Assembly: GCF_000379465.1 (NCBI RefSeq) | Contig: NZ_KB905411.1 | Span: 1-35,111 of the forward strand | Reading direction: 5' to 3' | Length of the DNA stretch: 35,111 nt | Source: Sciscionella marina DSM 45152 | Lineage (GTDB): Bacteria; Actinomycetota; Actinomycetes; Mycobacteriales; Pseudonocardiaceae | Shown: positions 7,442 through 14,400 of the stretch, one piece after another | Position numbering within the stretch: position 1 is the stretch's first letter | Layout of the letters: every line of letters starts with the position of its first letter | The notes under the pieces: generated by a model | What the model saw: only the letters and a program-made list of their open reading frames with translations | What the model was told of the DNA's origin: nothing | Databases searched by the model: none | Position numbers and translations under genes: made by a program

Positions 7442-8700
7442 CGCCAGCGCACCCCGAAGGATTCGGCGGCGCGCACCCCGGCCGCACAACCGTCCTCGTG
7501 AAAGCCCCAGCCGTGATAAGCACCCGCGAACGCCGTCCTCCCGTCGTTGAGACTCGGCAGCTTCGCTTGCGCGGCAACGGATTCAGGCGTGTAGACCGGG
7601 TGTTCGTACACCATCTTCTCGAGCACTGCCCCGGGCTCGACTCCCTCGGTCGCGTTGAGCGTCACCACGTACCGGCGCCCCTGCGGCAATCGCATCAGGC
7701 GGGTCAGGTCATAGCTGACCAGCACCTGGCCCGGATCGGAGCGGCAACCGGGCTTGCGATAGTTCCAGCTGGCCCGGGCCGCGGGGCGCCGGGGCAGCGC
7801 ACCCGCATCGTGGTGCAGCCAGGTCTCGTTGCTCGTGTAGCCGAACGCACCGAGCACCCGCTGCTCGGTTTCGCTCGGCTCGGCGAGCAGCTCGAGCGCC
7901 TGGTCCGGATGGGTGGCGATGACCACCCGCTCGGCCTCGTGCACCGTGCCCCCGGCATCGACGATCCGCACACCGCTCGCGTCCCGGTACACCGCGCGCA
8001 CCGGTCTGCCCCGGTGCACCGTGGCAAGCCGCTCGGCGATCCGGGCCACGTACTCGCGGGAACCGCCGACCACGGTGCGCCAGGCCGGTGCGCCACCCAC
8101 CGAGAGCAACCCGTGGTGACGCAGGAAAGTGAACAGGTAGCGCGCGGGATAACGGCCCGCATCGGTGAGGTTCGCCGACCACACCGCCGAGATCAGCGGC
8201 AGCAGCAGATGATCGGTGAAATACCGGGGAAACCGGCCCGCGCGGAGAAACTCGTACAGCGTGGTTTCCGGGGCAAGGGGGTCGTCGAGCAGCCGCAGCG
8301 CCGCCCGGTGGAACCGGGGAACGGTAGCGAGCATCCGCAGGAACCGCGGGCGGACCAGGTTTCCCGGCTGGGCGAACAGCCCGGCGATGCCTTTGCCTCC
8401 CGCGTATTCCAGCCCGCAGCCACGGCACTGCACGCTCAGCGACATCTCGCTCGGCTGGGTCCGGATCCCGAGTTCACCGAAAAGCCGCACCAGGTTCGGG
8501 TAGGTGCGGGTGTTGTGCACGATGAACCCGCTGTCCACCGGCACCGTGGCGGAGCCGTCGCGGAACCGGTGGGTATGCGCGTGCCCGCCGAGCCTCGGCT
8601 CGCGTTCGAAAAGGGTCACCGCATAGCGCTCGCGCAGCAGGTAGGCGGCGGTCAGCCCGGCGATCCCGCTGCCGATCACGGCGACTCGCTCCCGGGTCAT
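7438..8700 (-). CDS. FAD-dependent oxidoreductase (flavin amine oxidase / desaturase-like)
   Basis: The 420-residue protein opens with the dinucleotide-binding RVAVIGSGIAGLTAAYLL motif (GxGxxG) and an ERE ending the second beta strand. It carries the FIVHNTRTYPNL and NYRKPGCRSDPGQVLVSYDL regions and the C-terminal GAYHGWGFHEDG flavin-binding motif. This is the Rv0449c-type NAD(P)-binding/flavin amine oxidase that accompanies DUF1365 and cyclopropane synthases. The precise reaction is not established; a role in fatty-acyl oxidation or reduction is inferred from context. The start at 8700 overlaps the upstream hydrolase stop (ATGA), and the stop overlaps DUF1365, so all are translationally coupled. 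Confidence 0.88.
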   Translation of the reverse strand: MTRERVAVIGSGIAGLTAAYLLRERYAVTLFEREPRLGGHAHTHRFRDGSATVPVDSGFIVHNTRTYPNLVRLFGELGIRTQPSEMSLSVQCRGCGLEYAGGKGIAGLFAQPGNLVRPRFLRMLATVPRFHRAALRLLDDPLAPETTLYEFLRAGRFPRYFTDHLLLPLISAVWSANLTDAGRYPARYLFTFLRHHGLLSVGGAPAWRTVVGGSREYVARIAERLATVHRGRPVRAVYRDASGVRIVDAGGTVHEAERVVIATHPDQALELLAEPSETEQRVLGAFGYTSNETWLHHDAGALPRRPAARASWNYRKPGCRSDPGQVLVSYDLTRLMRLPQGRRYVVTLNATEGVEPGAVLEKMVYEHPVYTPESVAAQAKLPSLNDGRTAFAGAYHGWGFHEDGCAAGVRAAESFGVRWR

Positions 8701-9341
8701 CCGCACTCCAGCCGCTCTGCTGCCGAAGTGATCGCATCCTCGACGAAGTGCCGGACGACCGTGAGCCACCGCCGGCCACGGCGCAGCATGGTGTGCCCGC
8801 TGCCCGGGATCGCGATCCAGGGAACTCCGGCGTGCTGCGCGTACCGGTGTGAGGCGGCCGGGTCCGTCCATGTGTCCCTGTTGCCGTGCGCGATCAGCAC
8901 CCGGCGCCCGGCAAGCTGCCTGGTCGGTTCACCCGGTTCGATCCACGGTGCGAGCGCGCAGACCGCACGCACCCCGGCCACACCCGCCAGCCGCAGCGCG
9001 ACTCGGCCGCCCATCGAATGCCCGACAAGGATCAGCGGGGCCTCCGGATGCCGCCGCCGTGCTTCGCCGATCGCCCAGCGCGCATCGGCGATCGCGTCCC
9101 GCTCCGGTTCGTTCCATCCCCGATAGCGGTTCCGCAGTACCCCGATGGCCGTCCCACCGCGCACGGGCTCCCGGCCGATCCGGCGGCCGAGCGCGAGCAT
9201 GCGCAGGTACGCGAGCCCGCACCGGTTGACTCGCCGGCCGCTCATGACCCGGCCACCGTGCAGTAGCAGCACGACGGCAGCGCACCGGCCGGGTTCGGTG
9301 ATCCACCGCAGGCTCGGGCGCGGCGTCTCCGTTTCGCTCAC
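8697..9341 (-). CDS. Alpha/beta hydrolase
   Basis: The 214-residue protein has the alpha/beta-hydrolase nucleophile elbow GHSMGG (Ser near residue 101), an HGG oxyanion-like segment near residue 26, an acid candidate in HGNRDTWTD and a catalytic His in GSGHTM. It is probably a small cytosolic esterase or lipase-type enzyme serving the lipid-modifying operon it leads. The GTG at 9341 is chosen because a SigK-type -10 box (9349-9354) ends 7 nt before it. The tempting in-frame ATG at 9368 lies between the -35 and -10 boxes and would not be transcribed. The message is therefore probably leaderless. The stop overlaps the FAD-oxidoreductase start. Confidence 0.82.
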   Translation of the reverse strand: MSETETPRPSLRWITEPGRCAAVVLLLHGGRVMSGRRVNRCGLAYLRMLALGRRIGREPVRGGTAIGVLRNRYRGWNEPERDAIADARWAIGEARRRHPEAPLILVGHSMGGRVALRLAGVAGVRAVCALAPWIEPGEPTRQLAGRRVLIAHGNRDTWTDPAASHRYAQHAGVPWIAIPGSGHTMLRRGRRWLTVVRHFVEDAITSAAERLECG

Positions 9342-9348
9342 CTCTGTA

Positions 9349-9376
9349 GTTCGGAGCGGATCCGGCATGCGGATGG
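9349..9376 (-). promoter_or_regulatory. SigK-type promoter of the hydrolase-FAD-DUF1365-ufaA1 operon
   Basis: On the minus strand CCATCC (9371-9376), 16-nt spacer, CCGAAC (9349-9354). This is the best SigK match in the window, with a perfect -35 and one mismatch in the -10. The GTG start follows 7 nt downstream. Confidence 0.75.
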
Positions 9377-9402
9377 CCCCGCATGCTGCGAGACAGGTCA
9401 CA

Positions 9403-9429
9403 CCGTCCGGACCGCCGGTCGTTCCGAAC
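9403..9429 (+). promoter_or_regulatory. SigK-type promoter of the second cyclopropane synthase
   Basis: Plus-strand CCGTCC (9403-9408), 15-nt spacer, CCGAAC (9424-9429), 35 nt upstream of the start at 9465. One mismatch per box. It is back to back with the promoter at 9349-9376. Confidence 0.62.
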
Positions 9430-9464
9430 ACAGGGAGAGAAACCGGGAAAGGGAAGGGGTAGCC

Positions 9465-10682
9465 ATGGCGACGATCGCCGGACGGCTGGCGAATCTGTTC
9501 GAGGAGATGATCGGTGCGCCACTTCCGGTCGGGCTGCGCGCCTGGGACGGGAGCACGGCGGGACCCGGCGAGGCCCCGGTCGCGGTGCTGCGCTCCCCGA
9601 AGGCGCTGCGTCACCTGCTCTGGTCGCCGGGCGAGCTCGGACTCGCGCGGGCCTACATCACCGGGGAACTCGATGTGGCGGGCGACCTCACCGAGGGGCT
9701 CCGCAGGGGCTGGGCACTCACCGCCGTGGACCGGGGCCGGGCGCTGCGGCCACGCCGGATCCTGGCCGCGGCGGGGTCGGTCGCCCGGCTCGGCGCACTC
9801 GGCCCGCGACCGCGACCGCCACGCGAGGAGGCCCGGCCGCACGGCAGGCTGCACAGCAGGGACCGGGACCGCACGTCGATCGCGCATCACTACGACCGGG
9901 GTAATGATTTCTACGAGCTCGTGCTGGATCCGAGCATGGCGTACTCGTGCGGGCTCTGGAGCGGCGAGCGGGACACCCTCGAACAGGCACAGCGGGCGAA
10001 GCTCGACCTGGTCTGCCGCGAACTGGAACTCGCACCGGGTGCCCGGTTGCTCGACGTCGGCTGTGGCTGGGGCTCGCTGGTGCTGCACGCCGCACGCGAG
10101 TACGGCGTGCGCTCGCTCGGCATCACGCTCGCCGAACAGCAGGCCCGCTTCATCCGCGACCGTGCGCGACGCGAGGGACTCGACCGGCTTGTGGAGGTCC
10201 GCACTCTCGACTACCGGGATCTCGACCGGTGCGGCGATTTCGACGCGGTGGCATCGATCGAGATGGGTGAGCATGTCGGTGAGCGGCACTATCCGGACTA
10301 TGCCTCGGCACTGTCCGGCTCCCTTCGCCCGGGCGCACGGCTGTGGTTGCAACAGATGTCCCGCGGCGCACGGGCGCCGGGCGGGGGCGCGTTCATCGAG
10401 TCCTATATCGCACCCGATATGACCATGCGGCCATTGCCCGCGACACTCGCACACCTCGAGCGGGCCGGATTCGAGATCCGGGCGGTCCTGGCGCTGCGCG
10501 AGCATTACGTGCGCACCATCCGGGCATGGAGCGAACTGTTCGAGCAACGCTATACCGAGGTCGCCGCGCTGACCGGCGAGCGCTACGCCCGGGTATGGCG
10601 GCTCTATCTCGCGGGTGCCGCGCTGGCGTTCGAGACCGGCCGGATGGGGGTCGACCGGATCCTCGCGGCTCGCCCATCCTGA
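9465..10682 (+). CDS. Cyclopropane-fatty-acyl-phospholipid synthase (second copy)
   Basis: The 405-residue protein has an N-terminal lipid-binding domain (about 1-110), the IAHHYDRGNDFYELVLDPSMAYSC motif, the SAM site LLDVGCGWGSLVLHAA and the catalytic-region SIEMGEHVG. A C-terminal helical part includes RTIRAWSELFEQRY. It is only distantly similar to the UfaA1-like copy at 5494, so it is a diverged paralog rather than a recent duplicate. The start at 9465 follows GGGAAGGGG. It is transcribed divergently from the UfaA1 operon and has its own SigK-type promoter, which would make SigK activation raise two different acyl-methylating enzymes together. It ends 13 nt from the convergent photolyase gene. 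Confidence 0.9.
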   Translation: MATIAGRLANLFEEMIGAPLPVGLRAWDGSTAGPGEAPVAVLRSPKALRHLLWSPGELGLARAYITGELDVAGDLTEGLRRGWALTAVDRGRALRPRRILAAAGSVARLGALGPRPRPPREEARPHGRLHSRDRDRTSIAHHYDRGNDFYELVLDPSMAYSCGLWSGERDTLEQAQRAKLDLVCRELELAPGARLLDVGCGWGSLVLHAAREYGVRSLGITLAEQQARFIRDRARREGLDRLVEVRTLDYRDLDRCGDFDAVASIEMGEHVGERHYPDYASALSGSLRPGARLWLQQMSRGARAPGGGAFIESYIAPDMTMRPLPATLAHLERAGFEIRAVLALREHYVRTIRAWSELFEQRYTEVAALTGERYARVWRLYLAGAALAFETGRMGVDRILAARPS

Positions 10683-10695
10683 GCGGCGGCCGGAA

Positions 10696-12063
10696 TCACA
10701 GATCCAGCGCTAGTTGCCGCTGTTCCTGGAAGCGTCGCCGGGCGGTGTCGAGATCGGTGATCGGCGGTGGGTAGCCGAGCTCGCGCAGCGCCGATTCACC
10801 ACGGCGCCAGGGCTGGTGGATTTCCCGAGGATCGTCGAGGCCGGCGAGTTCGGGAACCCAGCGGCGCGTGTAGTCGCCGGTCGGGTCGTAACGTTCGGCT
10901 TGGCGAAGCGGGTTGAGTACCCGGTTGGGGCGGGTGTCGGTACCGGTACCGGCGACCCATTGCCAGTTGAGCTGATTGTTGGCGATGTCGGCGTCGAGCA
11001 GGTGTTCGGTGAAGTGTGCCGCGCCGTGGCGCCAGTCGAGGTACAGGGTCTTGGTCAGAAAGCTGGCGACGATCAGCCGGGCGCGGTTGTGCATCCAGCC
11101 TTCGTGCCGTAGCTGGCGCATCCCGGCATCCACGATGGGGATACCGGTCTGTCCGTCCCGCCAGGCATCGAGTGCCTGCCCGTCATCGCGCCAGGCATCG
11201 CCCCGCGGGCGGTAGTCGCGGTGCGCGGCGGCGGGCCGGGCGGCGAGTACCTGATGGTGGAAATCGCGCCAAGCCAGTTGGCGCGCGAACGCCGCCGCTC
11301 CGGCGGTTTCCCGCGCGGCGGCCGTGGCGGCGAGTTCACGCGCGGACAGGCAGCCGAAATGCAGGTCCGGGGAAAGCTTCGAGGTGGCGTCGGCGGCAAG
11401 ATCGTCATGGCGGTCCTGGTACTCGTCGATGCCCTGGCGCAGCCACCGCTCGGCACGCCTGCGGGCATGTGTTTCGCCGCCCGGCCAGGACGCGGACCGG
11501 CCCGGGCTCGGCTGCACCGACGGCTCGACGCCGGGCGGCAGCCGCAGTCTGCGCGGGGTGACCGCCTGGCCGCGCCACGGGGCGTCGGCCCAGCGCCGGT
11601 GGTACGGGGTAAAGACCGCGAAGTGATCGTTGCCCTGCGGGCTGACCGCACCCGGCGCGACCACGTTGTGCACCCCTTCGTGGCGGACCAGCGTTCGGCG
11701 CTGCCGTTCCAGGGCGGCGGCGAGGGCCCGTTCGCGTCGCGCGGCGAACGCCGAGACATCGGCGGCCAGGTGCACCTCCGCCGCTTCGGTCTCTCCGGCG
11801 AGCCGGCATACCTCGGTGACCACCTCGCCGTGCCTGACGACCAGCGCGGCGCCACGGCTGCGCAGTCGTTCATCGAGACCGCCGAGCGCCGAGGCGAGGA
11901 AGTCGCTGCGGCGCTGCGCGGCGAATCCGGTGGCATGCAGCCGGACGTCGTGCACGAAAAGGGGCAGCACGTGTTCCGCGTTCGCGGCAGCCGCGGCGAG
12001 CACCGGGTTGTCCTCGATGCGCAGGTCGCGGGTGAACAGGACGATCGCGGTCTTGACGGGCAT
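10696..12063 (-). CDS. phrB: Deoxyribodipyrimidine photolyase
   Basis: The 455-residue protein has the N-terminal antenna-binding domain (IVLFTRDLRIEDNPVL) and the C-terminal FAD-binding domain. Signature segments are WRDFHHQVLAARP, IPIVDAGMRQLRHEGWMHNRARLIVASFLTKTLYLDWRHGAAHF, ANNQLNWQWVAGTGTDTRPNRVLNP and the terminal FDP-like PTGDYTRRWVPEL. It repairs cyclobutane pyrimidine dimers with blue light; the family also contains cryptochromes, but the repair residues look intact. The ATG at 12063 is preceded by AAGGAG. Photolyases are often found near sigK or cyclopropane-synthase clusters in actinobacteria, consistent with a light/oxidation response, but no SigK promoter is seen here. Confidence 0.92.
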   Translation of the reverse strand: MPVKTAIVLFTRDLRIEDNPVLAAAAANAEHVLPLFVHDVRLHATGFAAQRRSDFLASALGGLDERLRSRGAALVVRHGEVVTEVCRLAGETEAAEVHLAADVSAFAARRERALAAALERQRRTLVRHEGVHNVVAPGAVSPQGNDHFAVFTPYHRRWADAPWRGQAVTPRRLRLPPGVEPSVQPSPGRSASWPGGETHARRRAERWLRQGIDEYQDRHDDLAADATSKLSPDLHFGCLSARELAATAAARETAGAAAFARQLAWRDFHHQVLAARPAAAHRDYRPRGDAWRDDGQALDAWRDGQTGIPIVDAGMRQLRHEGWMHNRARLIVASFLTKTLYLDWRHGAAHFTEHLLDADIANNQLNWQWVAGTGTDTRPNRVLNPLRQAERYDPTGDYTRRWVPELAGLDDPREIHQPWRRGESALRELGYPPPITDLDTARRRFQEQRQLALDL

Positions 12064-12089
12064 GGTTCGGCGCTCCTTATCGGTTTCGG

Positions 12090-12109
12090 AAAACGAGCCA
12101 CGCGGCTCG
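12090..12109 (-). terminator. Intrinsic terminator between monooxygenase and photolyase genes
   Basis: On the minus strand CGAGCC pairs with GGCTCG around a 4-nt loop (12094-12109), followed directly by TTTT (12090-12093). It lies 18 nt past the monooxygenase stop and ends just upstream of the photolyase start. Confidence 0.6.
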
Positions 12110-12127
12110 GGGGCACCGGGCATCGCC

Positions 12128-13366
12128 TCAGGCGCGGTGGTCCCGGCAGAGCAATCCGGTGTCGAGCACGGGCGGGTGCGGGCCATAGGCGTTCGCGTTC
12201 GCGGCGCGCCGCCGGACGCCGGGCAGGAGGGTCACCAAGCGCAGCAGGCCGGGTGGGGTGATGGGTCTGCCGGTTTCCCGAGCGGTGGCGACCCGCTGTT
12301 CGGTGCGGACCTGCTGTGCCTGCACAGCCCGGATGGCCGGTTCGCGTTCGGCCTGGACCGCGGCCAGCACCGCGTCGGGGACCGGTCCGGGGCCGCGCAG
12401 GGCGGGTGCGAGGTGGTTCGCGGCGGTGACCGCGTCCTGGATGGCCATGAGGATCCCGTTCCCGCCGACCGGGGAGATCACGTGCGCCGCATCGCCGAGC
12501 AGCAGCAGGCCGGGCCGCCACCACCGCCGCAGCCGGGCGATGTCCACCGATAACAGGGTGGTTTGGGAAAAGGTCTCCAGTAGGTGCGCCCGGTCGGCCA
12601 GCCACGGAATCCGCTCGGCGAGCAAATCCCGGATCGGGCTGACACCGGCTTCGCGGGCGGCCGGATAGCCACCTTTCGGCAGGCTGTAGCCGATCTGCCA
12701 TCCGGCGGGGCCGGCCAGCAGTGCCAGGTAATGGTTCCGGCCGAAGAACAGGTCCACGTCCGCGTCCGGCGGGTCGGAGTCCTGTTTCGGGAGGCGGAAC
12801 CACAACAGGTCCGTGCACGCGCCAAGCGATACCGCTTCCATTCCGGCGGCGCGGCGCACCTTCGAGAACCGCCCGTCGGCCGCGACCACCAGATCGGCTG
12901 TCAACCGGTGCGTCCCCGCACTGTCGCGATACACGATTCCGGTGACCTTCCCGGTTTCGTCGTAGCACAGGTCGCTGACCTTGCAGCCGGTGCGCACCGG
13001 CGCGGCCGACCGTGCGAGCTCGGCGGCCAGGAAATCCAGGAACCGGGCCTGTGGCATCAAGGCCACGTAATTGAACCGAGTGGGCAGTTTGCCGTAGTCG
13101 GCCGTGGTGATCGCACCAGCGGGCGTGTTGAACCGGAAAAACCTCGCCCGGTGATGCGGAAGCGCCAGCAATTCGTCGACGAGCCCGAGCCGCCAGAACA
13201 GTTCGAGGGTGTACGGATGGAGCGAGTCACCGCGGAAATCCCGGTCGAAATCCCGGTGCTCCTCCAGTACCGTCACCGACGCCCCACTGCGGGCGAGGAG
13301 ATACCCCAGCACCATCCCGCCCGGCCCGCCACCGGCGATCACGCACGAGAGCCGCCGGTCGCTCAC
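12128..13366 (-). CDS. FAD-dependent monooxygenase (PHBH/UbiH-like)
   Basis: The 412-residue group A flavoprotein monooxygenase has the N-terminal CVIAGGGPGGMVLGYLLARSG (GxGxxG). The DG motif is in VVAADGRFSKVRRAAG and the second FAD motif is GLLLLGDAAHVISPVGGNGI (GD). It hydroxylates or epoxidises an organic substrate using NAD(P)H and O2; the substrate is not deducible. The GTG start at 13366 overlaps the stop of the upstream reductase gene (GTGA), so the two are coupled. Coupling to a DDN-like F420/quinone reductase and divergence from a MarR regulator suggest a detoxification or redox-cycling operon controlled by that MarR. Confidence 0.88.
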   Translation of the reverse strand: MSDRRLSCVIAGGGPGGMVLGYLLARSGASVTVLEEHRDFDRDFRGDSLHPYTLELFWRLGLVDELLALPHHRARFFRFNTPAGAITTADYGKLPTRFNYVALMPQARFLDFLAAELARSAAPVRTGCKVSDLCYDETGKVTGIVYRDSAGTHRLTADLVVAADGRFSKVRRAAGMEAVSLGACTDLLWFRLPKQDSDPPDADVDLFFGRNHYLALLAGPAGWQIGYSLPKGGYPAAREAGVSPIRDLLAERIPWLADRAHLLETFSQTTLLSVDIARLRRWWRPGLLLLGDAAHVISPVGGNGILMAIQDAVTAANHLAPALRGPGPVPDAVLAAVQAEREPAIRAVQAQQVRTEQRVATARETGRPITPPGLLRLVTLLPGVRRRAANANAYGPHPPVLDTGLLCRDHRA

Positions 13367-13869
13367 GCCCGATCACCGCTGTGCTCGTCACCGGCGCCGA
13401 GGCGGAAGACCGCCATCGTGGCCAGCTGCTCGAGCACCTCCTCCCGAAGGGTGCCGGGCCCGACAGGGAACGCCTGCAGTGCCCATGGCGCCTGCACCAC
13501 CGACAGGTAACGGGTCACCGCGATGGCCGCCCGGTCCCCCTCATCGAGTATCGCGAACCGGTGCTGTCTCTCGCCTCCGGCCGACAGCACGCACCGCGGC
13601 TCGGCACACAGGTTCCGTACCCAGTCCCGATCCCGCACCGGGGACACGAGCCACTCCTGCCCGCCGGACAGCAGCACCCCGACCGGTGTGCGCCGGGACC
13701 GCCCACTGACCCGCCCACGCGTCTCGAGCACCCGCAGCGCATAGTTCCCCTCCACCAAGGGTTGTGGTGGCTCGTGCAGCAACCGCTCCGCCATCCGGTC
13801 GTTGACCGCACGCACCGAACCCGTACCGGGGACCGTGCCGCCCACGTTTTCACTAGAACTTCTAGGCAT
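13363..13869 (-). CDS. Nitroreductase/quinone reductase family protein (DDN-like, F420-type split barrel)
   Basis: The roughly 168-residue protein carries the family core ALRVLETRGRVSGRSRRTPVGVLLSGGQEWLVSP, followed by the WVRNLCAEPRCVLS segment. These are typical of the deazaflavin (F420)-dependent DDN/nitroreductase family, which reduces quinones or nitro compounds. The start is uncertain: the ATG at 13869 has a weak AGGTAGG, another lies at 13878, and a later ATG at 13794 would place the operator-like palindrome at 13853 outside the gene. It is the first gene of a two-gene leftward operon divergent from MarR. Confidence 0.75.
   Translation of the reverse strand: MPRSSSENVGGTVPGTGSVRAVNDRMAERLLHEPPQPLVEGNYALRVLETRGRVSGRSRRTPVGVLLSGGQEWLVSPVRDRDWVRNLCAEPRCVLSAGGERQHRFAILDEGDRAAIAVTRYLSVVQAPWALQAFPVGPGTLREEVLEQLATMAVFRLGAGDEHSGDRA
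13853..13865. promoter_or_regulatory. Operator-like palindrome 1 (CTAG-N5-CTAG)
   Basis: CTAGAACTTCTAG is a perfect 13-bp inverted repeat in the MarR/reductase divergent region. A second element with the same CTAG-N5-CTAG outline lies 38 bp away at 13891-13903. MarR proteins bind palindromes of this size next to their own genes. Confidence 0.55.
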
Positions 13870-13890
13870 GCCGTGCATCCTACCTGTAGG

Positions 13891-13903
13891 CTAGGTTTTC
13901 TAG
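13891..13903. promoter_or_regulatory. Operator-like palindrome 2 (CTAG-N5-CTAG) overlapping the marR promoter region
   Basis: CTAGGTTTTCTAG has the same CTAG half-sites at the same spacing as the element at 13853. It lies 13 nt before the GTG start of the MarR gene, overlapping the likely -10 (TAGGCT at 13887). Binding here would repress marR. Confidence 0.5.
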
Positions 13904-13916
13904 CTACCATTGCGGG

Positions 13917-14396
13917 GTGGATGATCAGACCGGGCGTGCGATCGGACTGGAACTGCGGCGGGTGCTGCAGACCGGCCGCGAGATGCAGGCCACCCTCGCG
14001 CGGGGACTGGGATTGCGGGTGACCGACGTGCAAGCCGTGGACCACGTGGCGTCGAGCGAGGAGCCGATGGGCACCGTCGAACTCGGTGACCGGCTCGGCA
14101 TCCGCTCGGCCTCGGCCGCGGTACTGGTGGATCGGCTCGTGGCTGCCGGGCACCTTGTGCGCGAACCGGATCCGGCGGATCGGCGGCGGGTGACACTGAC
14201 CCCGACCGCCCACGGCCGGACCGAGGTGCGCGCACAGCTCGCCCCCATGCTCGACGCCCTCACCGGCGTCATCGGCCGGCTCGACGAATCCCAGGCCGAA
14301 ACGGTGCTGTGGTTTCTCCGGCAGGCCGCCGCCGTCATGCACACCTACGGCGCACCCGGCCACCCCGCGGAACTGGACCCGGTACGACAGGAGTGA
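13917..14396 (+). CDS. MarR family transcriptional regulator
   Basis: The 159-residue protein has the MarR winged helix-turn-helix: a recognition segment around MGTVELGDRLGIRSASAAVLVDRLVAAGHLVRE and the wing DPADRRRVTLTPTAHGR, with flanking dimerisation helices. The GTG at 13917 is used; no clear ribosome site precedes it, so it may be leaderless. It is divergent from the reductase-monooxygenase pair and 4 nt upstream of the epimerase gene. It probably represses both directions through the CTAG-N5-CTAG sites until a ligand, perhaps a quinone or aromatic, releases it. The ligand is unknown. Confidence 0.88.
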   Translation: MDDQTGRAIGLELRRVLQTGREMQATLARGLGLRVTDVQAVDHVASSEEPMGTVELGDRLGIRSASAAVLVDRLVAAGHLVREPDPADRRRVTLTPTAHGRTEVRAQLAPMLDALTGVIGRLDESQAETVLWFLRQAAAVMHTYGAPGHPAELDPVRQE

Positions 14397-14400
14397 TCAA

